NCBI RefSeq assembly: GCF_047495875.1 | Contig: NC_092458.1 | Location: 2,158,001-2,222,000 of the forward strand | DNA length: 64,000 nt | Direction of reading: 5' to 3' | Source of the DNA: Pithys albifrons albifrons | Taxonomy: Eukaryota > Chordata > Aves > Passeriformes > Thamnophilidae | Shown: one piece after another, positions 26,581-38,382 of the stretch | Layout of the letters: every line of letters begins with the position of its first letter | How positions within the stretch are numbered: position 1 is the stretch's first letter | Position numbers and translations under genes: made by a program | Notes under the pieces: model-generated | Database searches by the model: none | Seen by the model: only the letters and a program-made list of their open reading frames with translations | What the model was told of the DNA's origin: nothing

Positions 26581-26690
26581 GACACCTTCCACTGAGCAGC
26601 CTGGTCTAGTGGAAGGTGTCACTGCCAGTGGCAGGAGGGGTTAGAACTATATGGTCCTTCAGGTCCCTTCCAACCCAAGCCCTGCTGACT
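26581..26690 (+). mobile_element. CR1 LINE 3' tail with a fold-back at its 5' edge
   Basis: From about 26594 the sequence follows the sense CR1 3' end (GAGCAGCCTGGTCTAGTGGA, then CTTCAGGTCCCTTCCAACCC). Just before it, GACACCTTCCACT at 26581-26593 is the exact reverse complement of AGTGGAAGGTGTC at 26608-26620, giving a 13-bp stem with a 14-nt loop. It is a very short copy, in the opposite orientation to the other CR1 fragments here. Confidence 0.8.
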
Positions 26691-27103
26691 TCATCCATCT
26701 GTCACAAAATCTTGTCCTGTAGTTGCAGAATTTCAGTAACAGCTATAATTGAGCAAAACACAGAGCAGTCACAAACTCCCCATTTATTTATCTGTGTCAA
26801 AATGAAAACTCAAAGCATAACAGATTCTTTGCCACCTTCTTTTGTCCACTATTTTCTTGGTTTCCACTCTGATTCCGAATTTTTGTGCTTGTTTTGTTTT
26901 ATTTCTTTTTTTTTTAATACAAGAGAAAGGTTTGCATTCCTTATTCTGAGAGATAGAATGGACTTTCAGTTGTACTGTGCTGCTTCATTTCCTCTATGGT
27001 TACTAATGGATCTATAGTTCCTTATAACTACAGATTGATCTAGTCCTCATCAGTCATCTATCCCCTAGTTTTCAAATTGTTTAAGAATTCAATGCTGAGT
27101 TGG

Positions 27104-27172
27104 GGTTTTTTTTGTTTGGTTTGGTTTGGTTTGGTTTTGGTTTTTTTTGTTTGTTTTTTGGGGTTTTTGAGG
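27104..27172. repeat. T/G-rich low-complexity tract (TTTGG)n
   Basis: About four tandem TTTGG units are flanked by T-runs and GTTTT variants, with G and T on one strand only. It is simple sequence with no associated element that I can see. Confidence 0.8.
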
Positions 27173-30100
27173 TTTCTTTCCCTAATTAAAATTTAAAATC
27201 AGGTTGTTTACAGATTTTGACTTCTCTTAGGCTCCAGCAGATTTCCAGAAATCCTTGGAGACCAGTCAATATAAGAGCAATGTTTAGTTAAAATCTAAAG
27301 AAAACACAATTCTGTCAATTTAAGTTTTGAAAAACAAAAGGCAGCATTAAGAATTTTAAATAACAAAGTTATTTTGGTGCTGGACCATCAGTCTGCAGTG
27401 AGATGGAATTGTAAGCCTGTCTCAGCAATAAGAAACAGGTAGGGACATTGCTGTACCCTCATTTCCCCAGATAACTTATTTCTAAGAGCAAATATTTTCA
27501 TTTTATTTCATGCATATAACTATTTAATGCTTTTACCAGTTTTATGTTTGCTTGTTTCTAGTCAGGTCTCAACAAGCCTTTATCCACTTTATGATGTTTT
27601 CAAACACAACCATTAGAGGAACCTTCCCAGTGCATTTTCAGAACACAATCTTTGAGCAAAACTTTTGTTGTTAATCCAATCTTTCTAATTAAAAAAAATT
27701 ACATCCATCTTGTATTTTGACAGAGAGACATTATGACTTATGATATATTTTGGCCTGCCTATATTTCTGCATAATTTGCAATAATACCGAGAGTGATTGA
27801 GGGAAAGAATAACAGATTGAGGAATAAAAACCACTGTAATGAAATGTAATTATCTCATGACTGTTTGGCTTATTTGCAAATTTTTGGAAGCATCCTACTC
27901 TACTTGACTCCCATATTGGTATCTAAAAAAGTGTCCATTTTCTGACAGTAGAAATTATTATATTGAGCACGTGGCAGCAGGAGAAAAGGCAAAGCTAAGC
28001 CTAGTGAAGCTACTGTGAATATATAAACTGGGGTTCAATTTTACAATTAATGGAAAGACAGCAAGTTATGATCCCATTAAAAAACATTTTGAACTGTGTT
28101 ATAATACATTGGGCTCGGCCCCATTCTATGAACTTCATTTATGACCAGAATATTTGTAAAAGGCAGGTATGCATTTATTATTCCATATTTCTTATATATG
28201 TTCTAAAATTGTTTGCACTTCTCCAAAACCAGAATAACATGCAAGCATAAAATAATATAGAAAGAAGCCCAGAATATAAGCTTAAATTTTCTTTTTGAAA
28301 CCTCAGAGTATGGTAATATTGATTGCATTGTTTTGGAGGAGCCTTAAAGAAAACATGATGCAGAAAATAAAGCTAAAATGTAACATAACATTTCTCTTGT
28401 AGCATGGAAGTTTTTTGAAGTTGCATTTAAAATCAAATGAGCTTGATACAAGAACTTACAGTACTCTATTTTATTAAGCATTATAGATGTGACAGAATTG
28501 TTCACAAGAGCTCATATGTGGGCTGTTGTACCGTTTGGTTTTGGCATTATTTTTGTGATGGATAGAGTGATAGTTATTCAAATTTGTTTAGAATTTTGGA
28601 ATCCTATTAAGGTGTTTTATTTCATTTCAGGTCCTCACATTATCTTTTGCTTCATAATGCCATCAGTAGTGCTTTAAGTGAGATGCAATTATTTTTTTAG
28701 GTTAATATCAGCAGCTATTACATAACATTGATTTAAAATCTTCTGTTGAACACCCTTGACCTCAGAGACAGTTTATCATGATGGCAGAAATTAATCATGT
28801 TATCTATGCTTGAGCTCATGAAGACAGTGCAAATTTAGAAACTGTATAAACAGGAGTAGGTAATTATTTTGAATATCACTGGATTGTCATACCATAATAG
28901 CTGCATAATAATTGGGCAGATTAAGCAAATGATGAAGTAACGTAACAGTAGATTAAATAAATCTTTCCAAATTTTCCCACAAAATTTCTAAAAGGAATTT
29001 CTAAAAATAAAAAAGCTCTGATTTTACCACATTTAAATAGAAGTTCAAGGGTAAGTGTGAAGTTTGAAATTCTTACTATTCTCACTTTTGACTATTTTTA
29101 CTTTGCTATAGTTAATTCAATTCCTCTTGAAGTTGTCATTGCCATTATTACATGGATTACTGACCTTGATTTGTGCAGTACTGTAGAGGTTCTTGAGATC
29201 TTTGGGTTTAAGTTTCTGTGGTTTTTTTAAGATCTCTTCAACATCTCTGAGATTTTGCTGTTCTTTTGTTCTCCTACTCCTGGTGAGTTTTCTCACATAA
29301 TAAGGTTGAGAAAAATAATTTATAAGTACTTTATATAAGAAAGAATCTAAAGAGTTTATAAGAAGTATCAAACCAGAAAAATCACAGTGTTAGAGAATGA
29401 AATTCAAGGCCTTTGCTTGCCATTGATTTGTATAATATGAGGTTTAAGTTTCTGGCAACAAAGAAAAGCCAAGGGAAGTGATCCCTTTTGCATTCAAATA
29501 AATTCAGTCTTTCACAGCTTTCCTTGTAGCAGTGAAAAATTCAGATCTCAACTGTCTGAGATGAGAACATGGACCAGTGATTTCCACATATATATCTGAA
29601 TATATAAATCCAATATATATCCATTTTTGAACATAGACAGATCAGGAAATGTACGAATTAGAGTTTAGCAAGCAGTAACTAACATGTATTTTTCAGCATA
29701 AAATATGGTATTTGGATGAATACGTGGTCATAACACAGCTCAGGAACATTCCCTCTATGTGTGGAATAATTTCCAGAGCACCTCTGCAGCTCTAAGCATG
29801 ACTTAAAATAATATTGTTCCTGTTACATTCCCATTGTCAATAAAGTCATTCAGAACAATGACCAATATCTTTCAGAATGTTTGTCTGTCAGAAGAGGCAA
29901 ACTGTTCCTCTCCATTCCATATTTCCAATCCAGCTCCAATGTATGCAGTCCTAGTGGGAGTCAGAAATCATCTGCCATGCTCTATTAAGTATATAAACAT
30001 TTTCCAAATGTCATAATAATAAAACAAGGCATTCAAGAATAATCTAGAAGTCTATAATGTTGCCTCCTATCTGACTATCCTGTTTTCTGTAGTCCACAAA

Positions 30101-31379
30101 AGTGCTAATTTAATTATAATCTATCTCCAGCACTTTTTTATTCAAGCCTTACCCAAAAGTCAAGAAGCCATACAGAGGTCTTAGAGATTCTTTACTGTAT
30201 TTTGTGCCATCTCAATTATTTTATTTTTCCATTGAAAAAAATCTCAATGGCCTCTTTGATAAATGGGGTGACATTGTGAGTAGTATTTTGTCAGATTTTT
30301 TGAATGGTATTCTGTTTAAATAAAATCAGTGCTGAAGAATTAAGTTTCTAGTGGCTTCACTGCTTTTCTCTTGCAATTAAATTAACTTACCAGTGCAGAC
30401 CTGAGGCTGAAGCCATTGATGGAAAAGTAAGACCACATGAGAATTTAATTTACTCTTTTTCATACATCCACAGGAGACTGTGCAGAATTACAATTATTCC
30501 TAGTTCTGTAAGGGTATTTTCTACCTATCTTGGAACATGGGAAAAATCATTTAATAGTAAATATGGGTTTGAGAAAAATGATTTGAAAACACTGCACAAA
30601 AATATATACTGGCTTTTGTCTGGAATAAGATCAAATTTGATTTAAAGCTGGGCAACTCTTTTGGTATCCTTTTTTTTCTGCTAAAAGTTTTAAATTAACT
30701 TCCATAAACAAACAGATTTTTGTTAGTCCAGTGGGACATGATAGAAATTGGATCTTCAATTCCGAGCCATCATATTGTGATTAAAAGTCCCAGTGAGGTT
30801 CATAGTTCTTTTTTCACATCCCAAACTGGACTCTGATCTGTTTATGACTCCAGGGAGAACAATATTGTAGTATAATTTTCACATGTGAATGTCGTGCTTT
30901 TTCTACCTCGCATAAATCATTCTTTGAAGAAAGTTTATAAAGCTCTTTTGGAAGCAAAAGCTGGGCAAGATATATACAATATATGTATGAGGCACACTCA
31001 GATGTGACTCAAAATCACACGGCTCTAAAGCAAGCAGAAAATATGGTGGTAGAGGCCAGAAACAAAAGCTAACTGTTAATTCAGAAAGATGATGATGTGG
31101 AAAGAGTTTCTTAAAGTATAGCAATATGCTGTGTTCAAAAGTTTGGCTTTTTGCTATAATTCCTGTGTGTTTCAACATTCACATGAATGTCTAATTGATT
31201 TCTTAAAGTTAGGAAAATGCACCTTTGAGGAAGCACCTAAATATGTGTGGGGTTTTTTTTTTCCTTGTAGCAATATAACATCCCTGAACCTTTTAGTCTG
31301 GCTCAAAAAAGAGACAAATAATATCTGTCATAACTGGGAAATTCTAGGAAAAACAGGTTTTGTTTTAATTAAATGCACT

Positions 31380-31959
31380 TGATGCCGAAAGGGTTTTTGT
31401 TCTGATTTTCACATTTTGTAGATTTTAGGAACACAGTAGTTGTAGATTTTTAGAGGGTTAATATTTCTAACAGTTTAAGTTTAATGCCTTTCTATCACTG
31501 CCCCTGTCCCAGAACAGGGAGCTCAAATTCCTTTAGTTAATTAATCTTGTTCAGACTCCTTTCCAAGGTAGAGCTGAAGGATATCAGAAGGGCCACAGAA
31601 TGAAACATAAACACAGGTCAGAGTGACCCAAAAGCCAGAATTGGATGAACTCCAAGAGACCTTTGTGTGCCTGAGGAAGAAGAGCTGATGAAGACAGAGG
31701 GTCTTGACGACCCCAGACCCAATTCCAGGGGGTTGGAGCAGGGGTGGGACTGGGGCTGGACTGAGAAATGTGTAAAGCAATGATTGGAGGGATCTTATTA
31801 TAAAAGCCATGGAAACAAGAACTGGGACACATGCATGTCATCCTGTATTCCTGTGGGCTGTAGGCCCTGTGATATTAAAGGACCTTTACTTTTTATCTTA
31901 CCCTACACTAACGTGGCTCGAAGTCCTGGTTTTGGGGGGAAGGGTCATTCATGGCATCA
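31380..31959 (+). mobile_element. Solo LTR, class-I-like, 4-bp target duplication (copy 2 of an inverted pair)
   Basis: It starts TGATGCCGAAAGG and ends CATGGCATCA, flanked by perfect CACT repeats (31376-31379 and 31960-31963). It is the reverse complement of the 25242-25819 copy with scattered substitutions. Because its target duplication differs from that copy (CACT versus CTAC), the two are independent insertions and not an inverted segmental duplication. A TTATAAAAGCC site near 31797-31807 marks the likely promoter on the + strand. Confidence 0.88.
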
Positions 31960-34551
31960 CACTCCCTAACACAACTCAAAGCAGTTGACATGAATTTCAG
32001 TTTAACTGAGATATTCCAAGCAGAAAAATCTCCTGAAAAATGCAAAAGCTACCCAACTATTGGGCTGTCATTTGCAGTTGCTGCAGTGTTCCACCATGCC
32101 TGCTTATCATTTCCACCTTTGCTTGCTGGTTACCATGTGTTGCTACCACTTCTGCTTCGTTGTTCCAAAAGATGGTTGTAGTGAGTGATGATGAGTGAAT
32201 GTGATTGCATGTATAGGCAGTAGATATGGGCTCTTAGCACTCTTATCTTGTTTTGTATTTTCCCTCTACCCAGGCCTTCTTTTATAAGGTTTCTGCATAT
32301 CCATTCATAAATGAGATGTCAAGACATACCATTTCCATCTGACAGAAGTTTGTCTGGTAATCTGGTCTCCACTATCTATCCTATACCAGATGAGCAGAGT
32401 TTTGAGAGATTGGGTCCTATGTCATACCACTGGGCATGAAAGTACTTAAATGGTGTGAAGCAAGGCAAGGAAAGTAAAATATGAACTGTCATCTCTCACT
32501 GCAACTCATCCATGCACTTCCATAAATTACTATTATGGTCTGCAATGCAAATGTAGTTGCTTTCAATTTAAGAAGCACATGGTCTATGAAGAAAAACTCA
32601 TAAGATAAAATGCAGAACTGAGATTTTTCCCAAACAAAACTAGGAGATTTTTCCATGGAGGTTATAGTTATTGTTTATCTTTTTGAAGGAGGTTTGCTAG
32701 CTAAAGAATGATGCTGAAATGTAAAAACAAACAAACAAACAAAACAAAAAAAAGTGATTTTAAACCATAGCACTTCATAAAAGTGAGACTCCATGGAAAG
32801 GAAAACAGATGATCATGCAATGTGCAAGTCACATATGGTAGGAAAACACACCTCTAAAGATGTGAACATTAAAGTAAATCCATTGTCAGCTTTGCCTTTT
32901 CATCTTATCTTTCTACCTACTTGTAGAAAAGATCTATTTCTACTGTAAATGGTATTTTGCAGTCTTGGAACAAAGAAGTTTCCTGAAGTTTTGCAGAAAA
33001 GCCATGGTTTTTGGAAGAGATACCATTAGGGTTCTTTGCAAAAGCTTCAGGAACTCTTTTGCAATAATCATATCAGCAGCCATAAAGGAAATATTAATTT
33101 TAGGTCAGTCTCCATCTCATGTATTTTAGTTTCAAATAATCAGGGCTAAGCAAAGCAGGGCTTCAACAGAATTACTGATAACAGACATCATTTATTTCCA
33201 TTCTATCATCCTCATTCAATTCTAAAGCTTCAATGTGGATGGTTATGTTGTTTTTTTTTTCCTTTCTCCTTATTTTTTTTCTTTTTCAACAGCCTTGGTT
33301 GTTATCATTTGGACTTACAGACTCATAGGGTAGGTCTGCCTTGATGGAAGTACTAAACTATTGACCTTAAGAGAAAATAAAAAGAAGAAAATTCCCTTAT
33401 CCTCTGCAGGCAATTTTTACCATTAGATATCTATATAGAGAGGGGGGAAAAAAACCCCAAAACAGAAACAAAAAACTCCCTCAAATTTAATGCAGTTCCT
33501 GGAGCATCTTGGATTTAATGGAAACACAGAAACCTCTTGTCAGGAAAGCAGATGGCAAGAATGATGGCTAGCACTTAGAAGGTCTAATTTTGAAAAAAAG
33601 CTGTAGGACATGGTGTGATCATGATATCATGAATGTAACTGGAATTCCTACTATCCAACAAATTCCATTGTTGTGAAAAGCAACATAGTCTAAGATAATT
33701 TCAACAATTATGTGTGCATATAAAACCTCAGTGATAATTTGGATTTTTACTTCTCAGCTTAACTTATTCTGAATGATGTCTGTTTGTACATTTCCCAGCA
33801 TTTCCAATGAAAATATAAATTGTTTTTAAGAGTTTTTTGAGTGGTACTACAGAGACAACTATTGCTTTTTTTCTGGTCTCACTCCACTGCAAGAGTAATT
33901 TTATCATATAAAAGATTTTAGTTTAGATTTCCATTTTTTTTAATAGTTGCCTAGGTCATGGTCAATCGACTCCCAATGAGGAAGAGATTTATTTTCCTGT
34001 TATGTGCAAACCTGCACCCTTCTGTTAGCACTGCCCAGAGAGGGGGTATGGAATCTGAGTACTTGAATGACAAGGCAGAAATTGGATTACAAGTCCAGGA
34101 TTTCTTCTCTCTTAAATTAACCCTGTTCTTTGGAAGTTCCTGTTTTCCAATCTGAAGGTCAGAAAGATCCTTCCACAGTTTTTTCTACATGCCAGTCCTG
34201 TGACACTGAATGCCAAATATTTTGTGAAATGAACAAGTACACTCAGTCTAATGATTAGATGCAATTCATTGAACTTTGACCCTTCAGATGTCCCTAGTTG
34301 ATCCAGATCTCTGCTTGTTGAAGCCATAGCTTCAGTTTGATTGGCTGAAACTGGATTTTTGTTTTTTTCCTCACAGACCCCACGTAGGCAGTCAGCAAAA
34401 AAAAATTTATCATTTCTGGTTGTTGGGAGCTATCCATTACAACACAGATTTTCTGAAGGAGACCTTTAGATGGAATAGATGATCAAAGCACAGTATTCAA
34501 GACTATGCTATAAAGACTTTAACATGCTTCAGGGATGAAGAAGCAATGCAG

Positions 34552-34827
34552 GATACAAGTAGATTTTGATGTAGTTTTAAAGGGTGGTGTACAAAGCTTA
34601 TGCTCGAGTCTGTTCTTTTCATCCACACAAAAGTGACTTAGAATGACCAAGGTGAAAACAAGAACGGAGGTGAGTAATTTGGGACCTCATTGTAAATCCC
34701 ATTCCTCTACAGCACCCTCTGCTCAAGGTTCAGAAAACCCTGCACTGTCAGGAAAGCCTATAACTAGACCTTTTCTTGTGTAATAGATGGAAAATGGAAA
34801 TATGTGCTTCACAGTAGATAACAAGTC
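34552..34827 (+). repeat. Unidentified interspersed repeat, copy 1
   Basis: About 275 bp matches 40848-41134 in the same orientation with roughly one difference per ten bases, judged by eye. Shared anchors include TTTAAAGGGTGGTGT, GTGACTTAGAATGACCAAG, GCTCAAGGTTCAGAAAA and CTGCACTGTCAGGAAAGCCT. The match stops at the edge of the RTE fragment (ACAAGTC/ATGTGATC). I do not recognise the family; it has no coding potential and no clear terminal motifs. Confidence 0.75.
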
Positions 34828-35885
34828 ATGTGATCAGTCCAGTGGATGTTTAGGATTGAACGGAGGCAGCGCTGATGGAAGCGTTCGAGAAGCCGCAGGT
34901 GGTGGCGGTAGATGAGCCAGGATTCAGACCCATATAAAAGAGTAGACAGTACAATGGCTCTGTAGACACTGATCTTTGTACTTTTCTTCAGGTGTTTATT
35001 GGACCAGACTCTTTTATGGAGTTTTCTGAAGGCTCTGTATGCCTTTGCCAGCCTGTTGTCTGTCTCTTTGTCAATCTTACCGTCTGAGGAAATGATACTT
35101 CCCAGATGGGTGAACTGCTGGACTGACTTAAGCTCTGAATTGTCTATGGTGATGCGAGGATGATGGAAGACTTCTTGAGGTGCAGGTTGGTAGAGAACTT
35201 CCGTCTTCTTCAGGCTGACTTCCAGCCCCAAAAGCTCAGCAGCCTCTGCAAAGCAGGATGTGAAGCGCTGCAGAGCTGCTTCTGTGTGAGCAACGAGGGG
35301 CGGCATCATCAGCAAAAAGCAGCTCATGGACAAGGTGATTCAGGGTCTTGGTGTGGGCCTTCAGTCACCTTAGGCTGAATGGGCTTCCATCGGTACGATA
35401 TCGGATGGAGATGCCGTTTTCTTCATCGAGCTCTGCTGTGGCTCTTTGGAGCATCATGCTGGAGAAGATTGTGAATAGAGTTGGTGCAAGAACACAACCT
35501 TGTTTCACACCATTGGTTATTGGGAAGGGCTCAGAGAGTGCATCACTGTGTCTAACTTGTCCACGCTGATCCTCATGTAGCAGGATGATCATTTTGAGGA
35601 ACTTGGGGGGACATCCTAAACGTTCCAAGATCTGCCACAGGCCTTTTCTGCTCACAGTGTCAAAAGCTTTGGTGAGGTCAACGAAGGTTACATAGAGACC
35701 TTTGTTCTGTTCCCTGCACTTCTCTTGCAGTTGTCTGAGAACAAACACCATGTCTGTGGTGCTCCTATTGGCTCTGAAACCACACTGGCTTTCAGGTATA
35801 ACATCTTCTGCAATAGTGGGTACTAATCTGTTCAGAATTATTCTTGCAAGGATTTTACCAGTAATTTGTCTGTGGAGAAGTGCTA
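34824..35885 (-). pseudogene. RTE-type LINE reverse-transcriptase fragment (AviRTE-like), inactivated
   Basis: The minus strand encodes the reverse transcriptase of a non-LTR retrotransposon, which normally copies its own RNA at a nicked target. In order it shows ESQCGFRANRSTTD, VTFVDLTKAFDTV (motif A, catalytic Asp), NGVKQGCVLAPTLF (motif B), ELLFADDAA (motif C, 35305-35316 for FADD), LEVSLKKTEVL and FTHLGSIISSDGKIDKE (thumb side). The catalytic Asp residues survive, but a premature TGA occurs at 35365-35367 and an extra C just after FADDAA shifts the frame. The endonuclease domain, the 5' end and the true 3' end are missing, so it is a dead internal fragment. The motif spelling differs clearly from CR1, the usual bird LINE, and fits the RTE-like group. 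AviRTE is my best name from memory, not from an alignment. Confidence 0.85.
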
Positions 35886-37117
35886 AAATTAAATTGCTAA
35901 TTACTGTGTGGTGTAGTCATCATAAAGGTAGCTGACAAATTCTTAAAATACTAATCTAACAAGTTTTAAAATTTAACTATAACAAATAAGTAGTAAATAG
36001 AAGTAATGTGATCCAAATGACTACTTGGTAGATTTTGGCTTGGTAGTTTTGGTGTTGTGGAGCTAGTTCTGATCTAACTGGGGCAGAGTTAATAAGTTGT
36101 GATTACTTGGCATGAAACAGATGTCTGCATCAGCTTTTCTGTGCTATTGGGGAAGGTGTGAAAGGTTTTGAGTTTTCCCAAATGAATCCAGTCTTGTCTT
36201 TTCCACCAATATTTTTTTTCCTTTGTTAAAAACTGTCTGTATTGCATAGCATAGAACAGTTAATACATGACTACTGTCTTTTCACCTTAGAGTGTCTAGG
36301 ACAATGGAAAAGTTAGAGTAAAGTAGGTCTGGAACCAGCAATGTTTCAGCCTAAAAAAACAGAGATCTTCAGCTGAACCATAAGTCAGTTTTAAATTTAA
36401 TTTTATGTTATTCATTGGTGTCTTTACTTCTTCATGTAAAAGACTGTGAAGTTGTTTTCAGTAACAGCAAATCCCAAGGTATTTGGAATTTATCTAGCCA
36501 TTCAGTTTCTTCTTTTGCTGTTTTGCTATAATGGAATTTTAGCAATGTGTCCTTATGTAAGAAATATGGAAAATATTTCATCTCATTTGGATTTTATATA
36601 GGCCTTTTCTGCAACTGTGAATTTAATTTTCTCCCTTTATATTAATTCCATGATCTGTTCTACTGTATGGTACCCCACAAAGTTTCTAAGGTATTTTGAG
36701 GACTTAGGAGCTAATGGTTCCATATTGCTTTCAAAATGCAAATAGCATATACAGTTTTATTCACGCTAATATATTTATAATTTTGATGTATCATTTTCTG
36801 CCATTGCAGTATAAGCTCTAAGATGTCAAGTTTATGTTTGACCTTGAAGATGCTCAATGACTCTTCTGCAGCTTTTCTAAGATGGATAAAACTGTGTATT
36901 ATCAGTAACTGTATTATCTAGCCAAACTCTGGCAGTATTCTCTCCCTATTATGACTTCTGTTCAAGCCTGCAACAATTAATTTATTCATTTGAGATGCTA
37001 TCTATTTTTATTCACCTTCATAGTACTAACAATACACAATGATTTTATTTAGTTTTTATACATATATCTTCACAAGGCAAATTTCAAGCTTTGTCAAGTA
37101 ATAGAGACATACAATAA

Positions 37118-37720
37118 TGTAACAGGGTGGGTCCTACAGTTGCTGGAAAAGTGAGGCTGAGCACCATAGAGAGTTCAGAAAGAACAGTATTAACAGGAGT
37201 GACTGAACATCAGGAACCCAAAGAGAAGGGAGAGAGAAGGAGGGAGACTAAAGCACTAAACCCAAATGTGTAAACACCCCAGTCACCAGAGTTACTCACG
37301 TAAGGTTGTCTGACCAACTCAGAACACTCCCCCGAAGGCAGAGGCTACATCTCCTAAGCACTGGCAGACAGCAGGCATCCCTGCTGTCTTTCAGAAAAAA
37401 CCCCACCAACGCCAAGAGCACGAGCCCTCTCACCTTTTATTGAGCCTGCTGGAGTTGTCTGCCTGGGGGAGAGAGGCCACCACTCTCCAGGAAGAGGTCT
37501 CAGACCCTGCTGCTCACTCTCTCTTCCTCCTCCTCAGGATGTCAAACCAATAGGAGAGACTCAAGTAACTTTAGTTTATGCAAAGTCTGTCTTCAAGGAC
37601 GAAGCCTTCACTGTATCAGCTTTTGTTCCCTAGAACTTGGCAGGAAAAGGATAAATCTTTTCACAGGTGGCATTGGCAAAAGCACAGATCAAAATGTCAA
37701 CAGTTTTAATTCCCAACATG
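37118..37720 (-). mobile_element. Probable solo LTR
   Basis: About 600 bp of GC-richer sequence stands out from the AT-rich intron and begins TGTAACAGGGTGGGTCC. On the minus strand CAGGCTCAATAAAAGG near 37435-37450 looks like a retroviral polyadenylation signal. AATAA is present immediately outside both proposed ends (37113-37117 and 37721-37725). However, the distal end reads CCCAACATG instead of ending in CA, so the exact boundary and the duplication are uncertain. No internal viral sequence is seen. Confidence 0.6.
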
Positions 37721-38319
37721 AATAACAAAGGAATTGGATGACTTTTTTTAATACATTGTTAGCATATCCTATTTATTATATTTTATTTTTGTGGGGAAAA
37801 GAAAAAAAATGTAGGGGATGTTTATTTCACTAGAGAGAGGCAACAAAGATTCCAAATACAGAAAGTGATAAATGTAATCATCGCTCTATAAGAAATATAT
37901 TTAGAATAACTGTAAACCCTTTAGCAGAAGTCTAAGGGGTTTTTAATTGATAGATTTAACTCTTGTCAATCATAGATACTTTCAAGTATTTAAAAACTAG
38001 CTTGCATTAGCCATGCCTGGAATTCTCTGTCATCAATATGTAATTTAATTAGACTGAGAACAGAAATGAGAGTTACTGAGTATGGGCTGCCTTTTCTTTA
38101 ACATTTTTTTTCTTTGTGATATGAAATACCACTTTTCTGAGATGACTATCCTTCCAGCTTGTCACACTGTCCACAGCTGTGACACAAATAGAACAAGATA
38201 GTAGCTTCTGTGCTTGAAAGTGTGAAGTTCCTCTAGCTGCTTTTACTGTCTTGTTGCTGTTGTTGGTGGCTGTGTCAGAAAAGAACCAAAAAGAAGACGG
38301 GGGGGGAAGTCTAACCACA

Positions 38320-38382
38320 GAAAAACCAAAAAAAAAAACAAAAAAACCCCCAAAAAAACACCAAAAAAACCCCCACCAAAAC
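38320..38382. repeat. A/C-rich low-complexity tract
   Basis: A-runs are interrupted by CCCCC and ACACC blocks, with no G. A G-run (GGGGGGG) lies just upstream at about 38299-38305. No retroposon body is attached. Confidence 0.7.

Noticed and set aside
26616..27017. 133-codon + strand frame
   Set aside because: It starts inside a CR1 tail and runs into T-rich DNA; there is no recognisable domain and no splice context.
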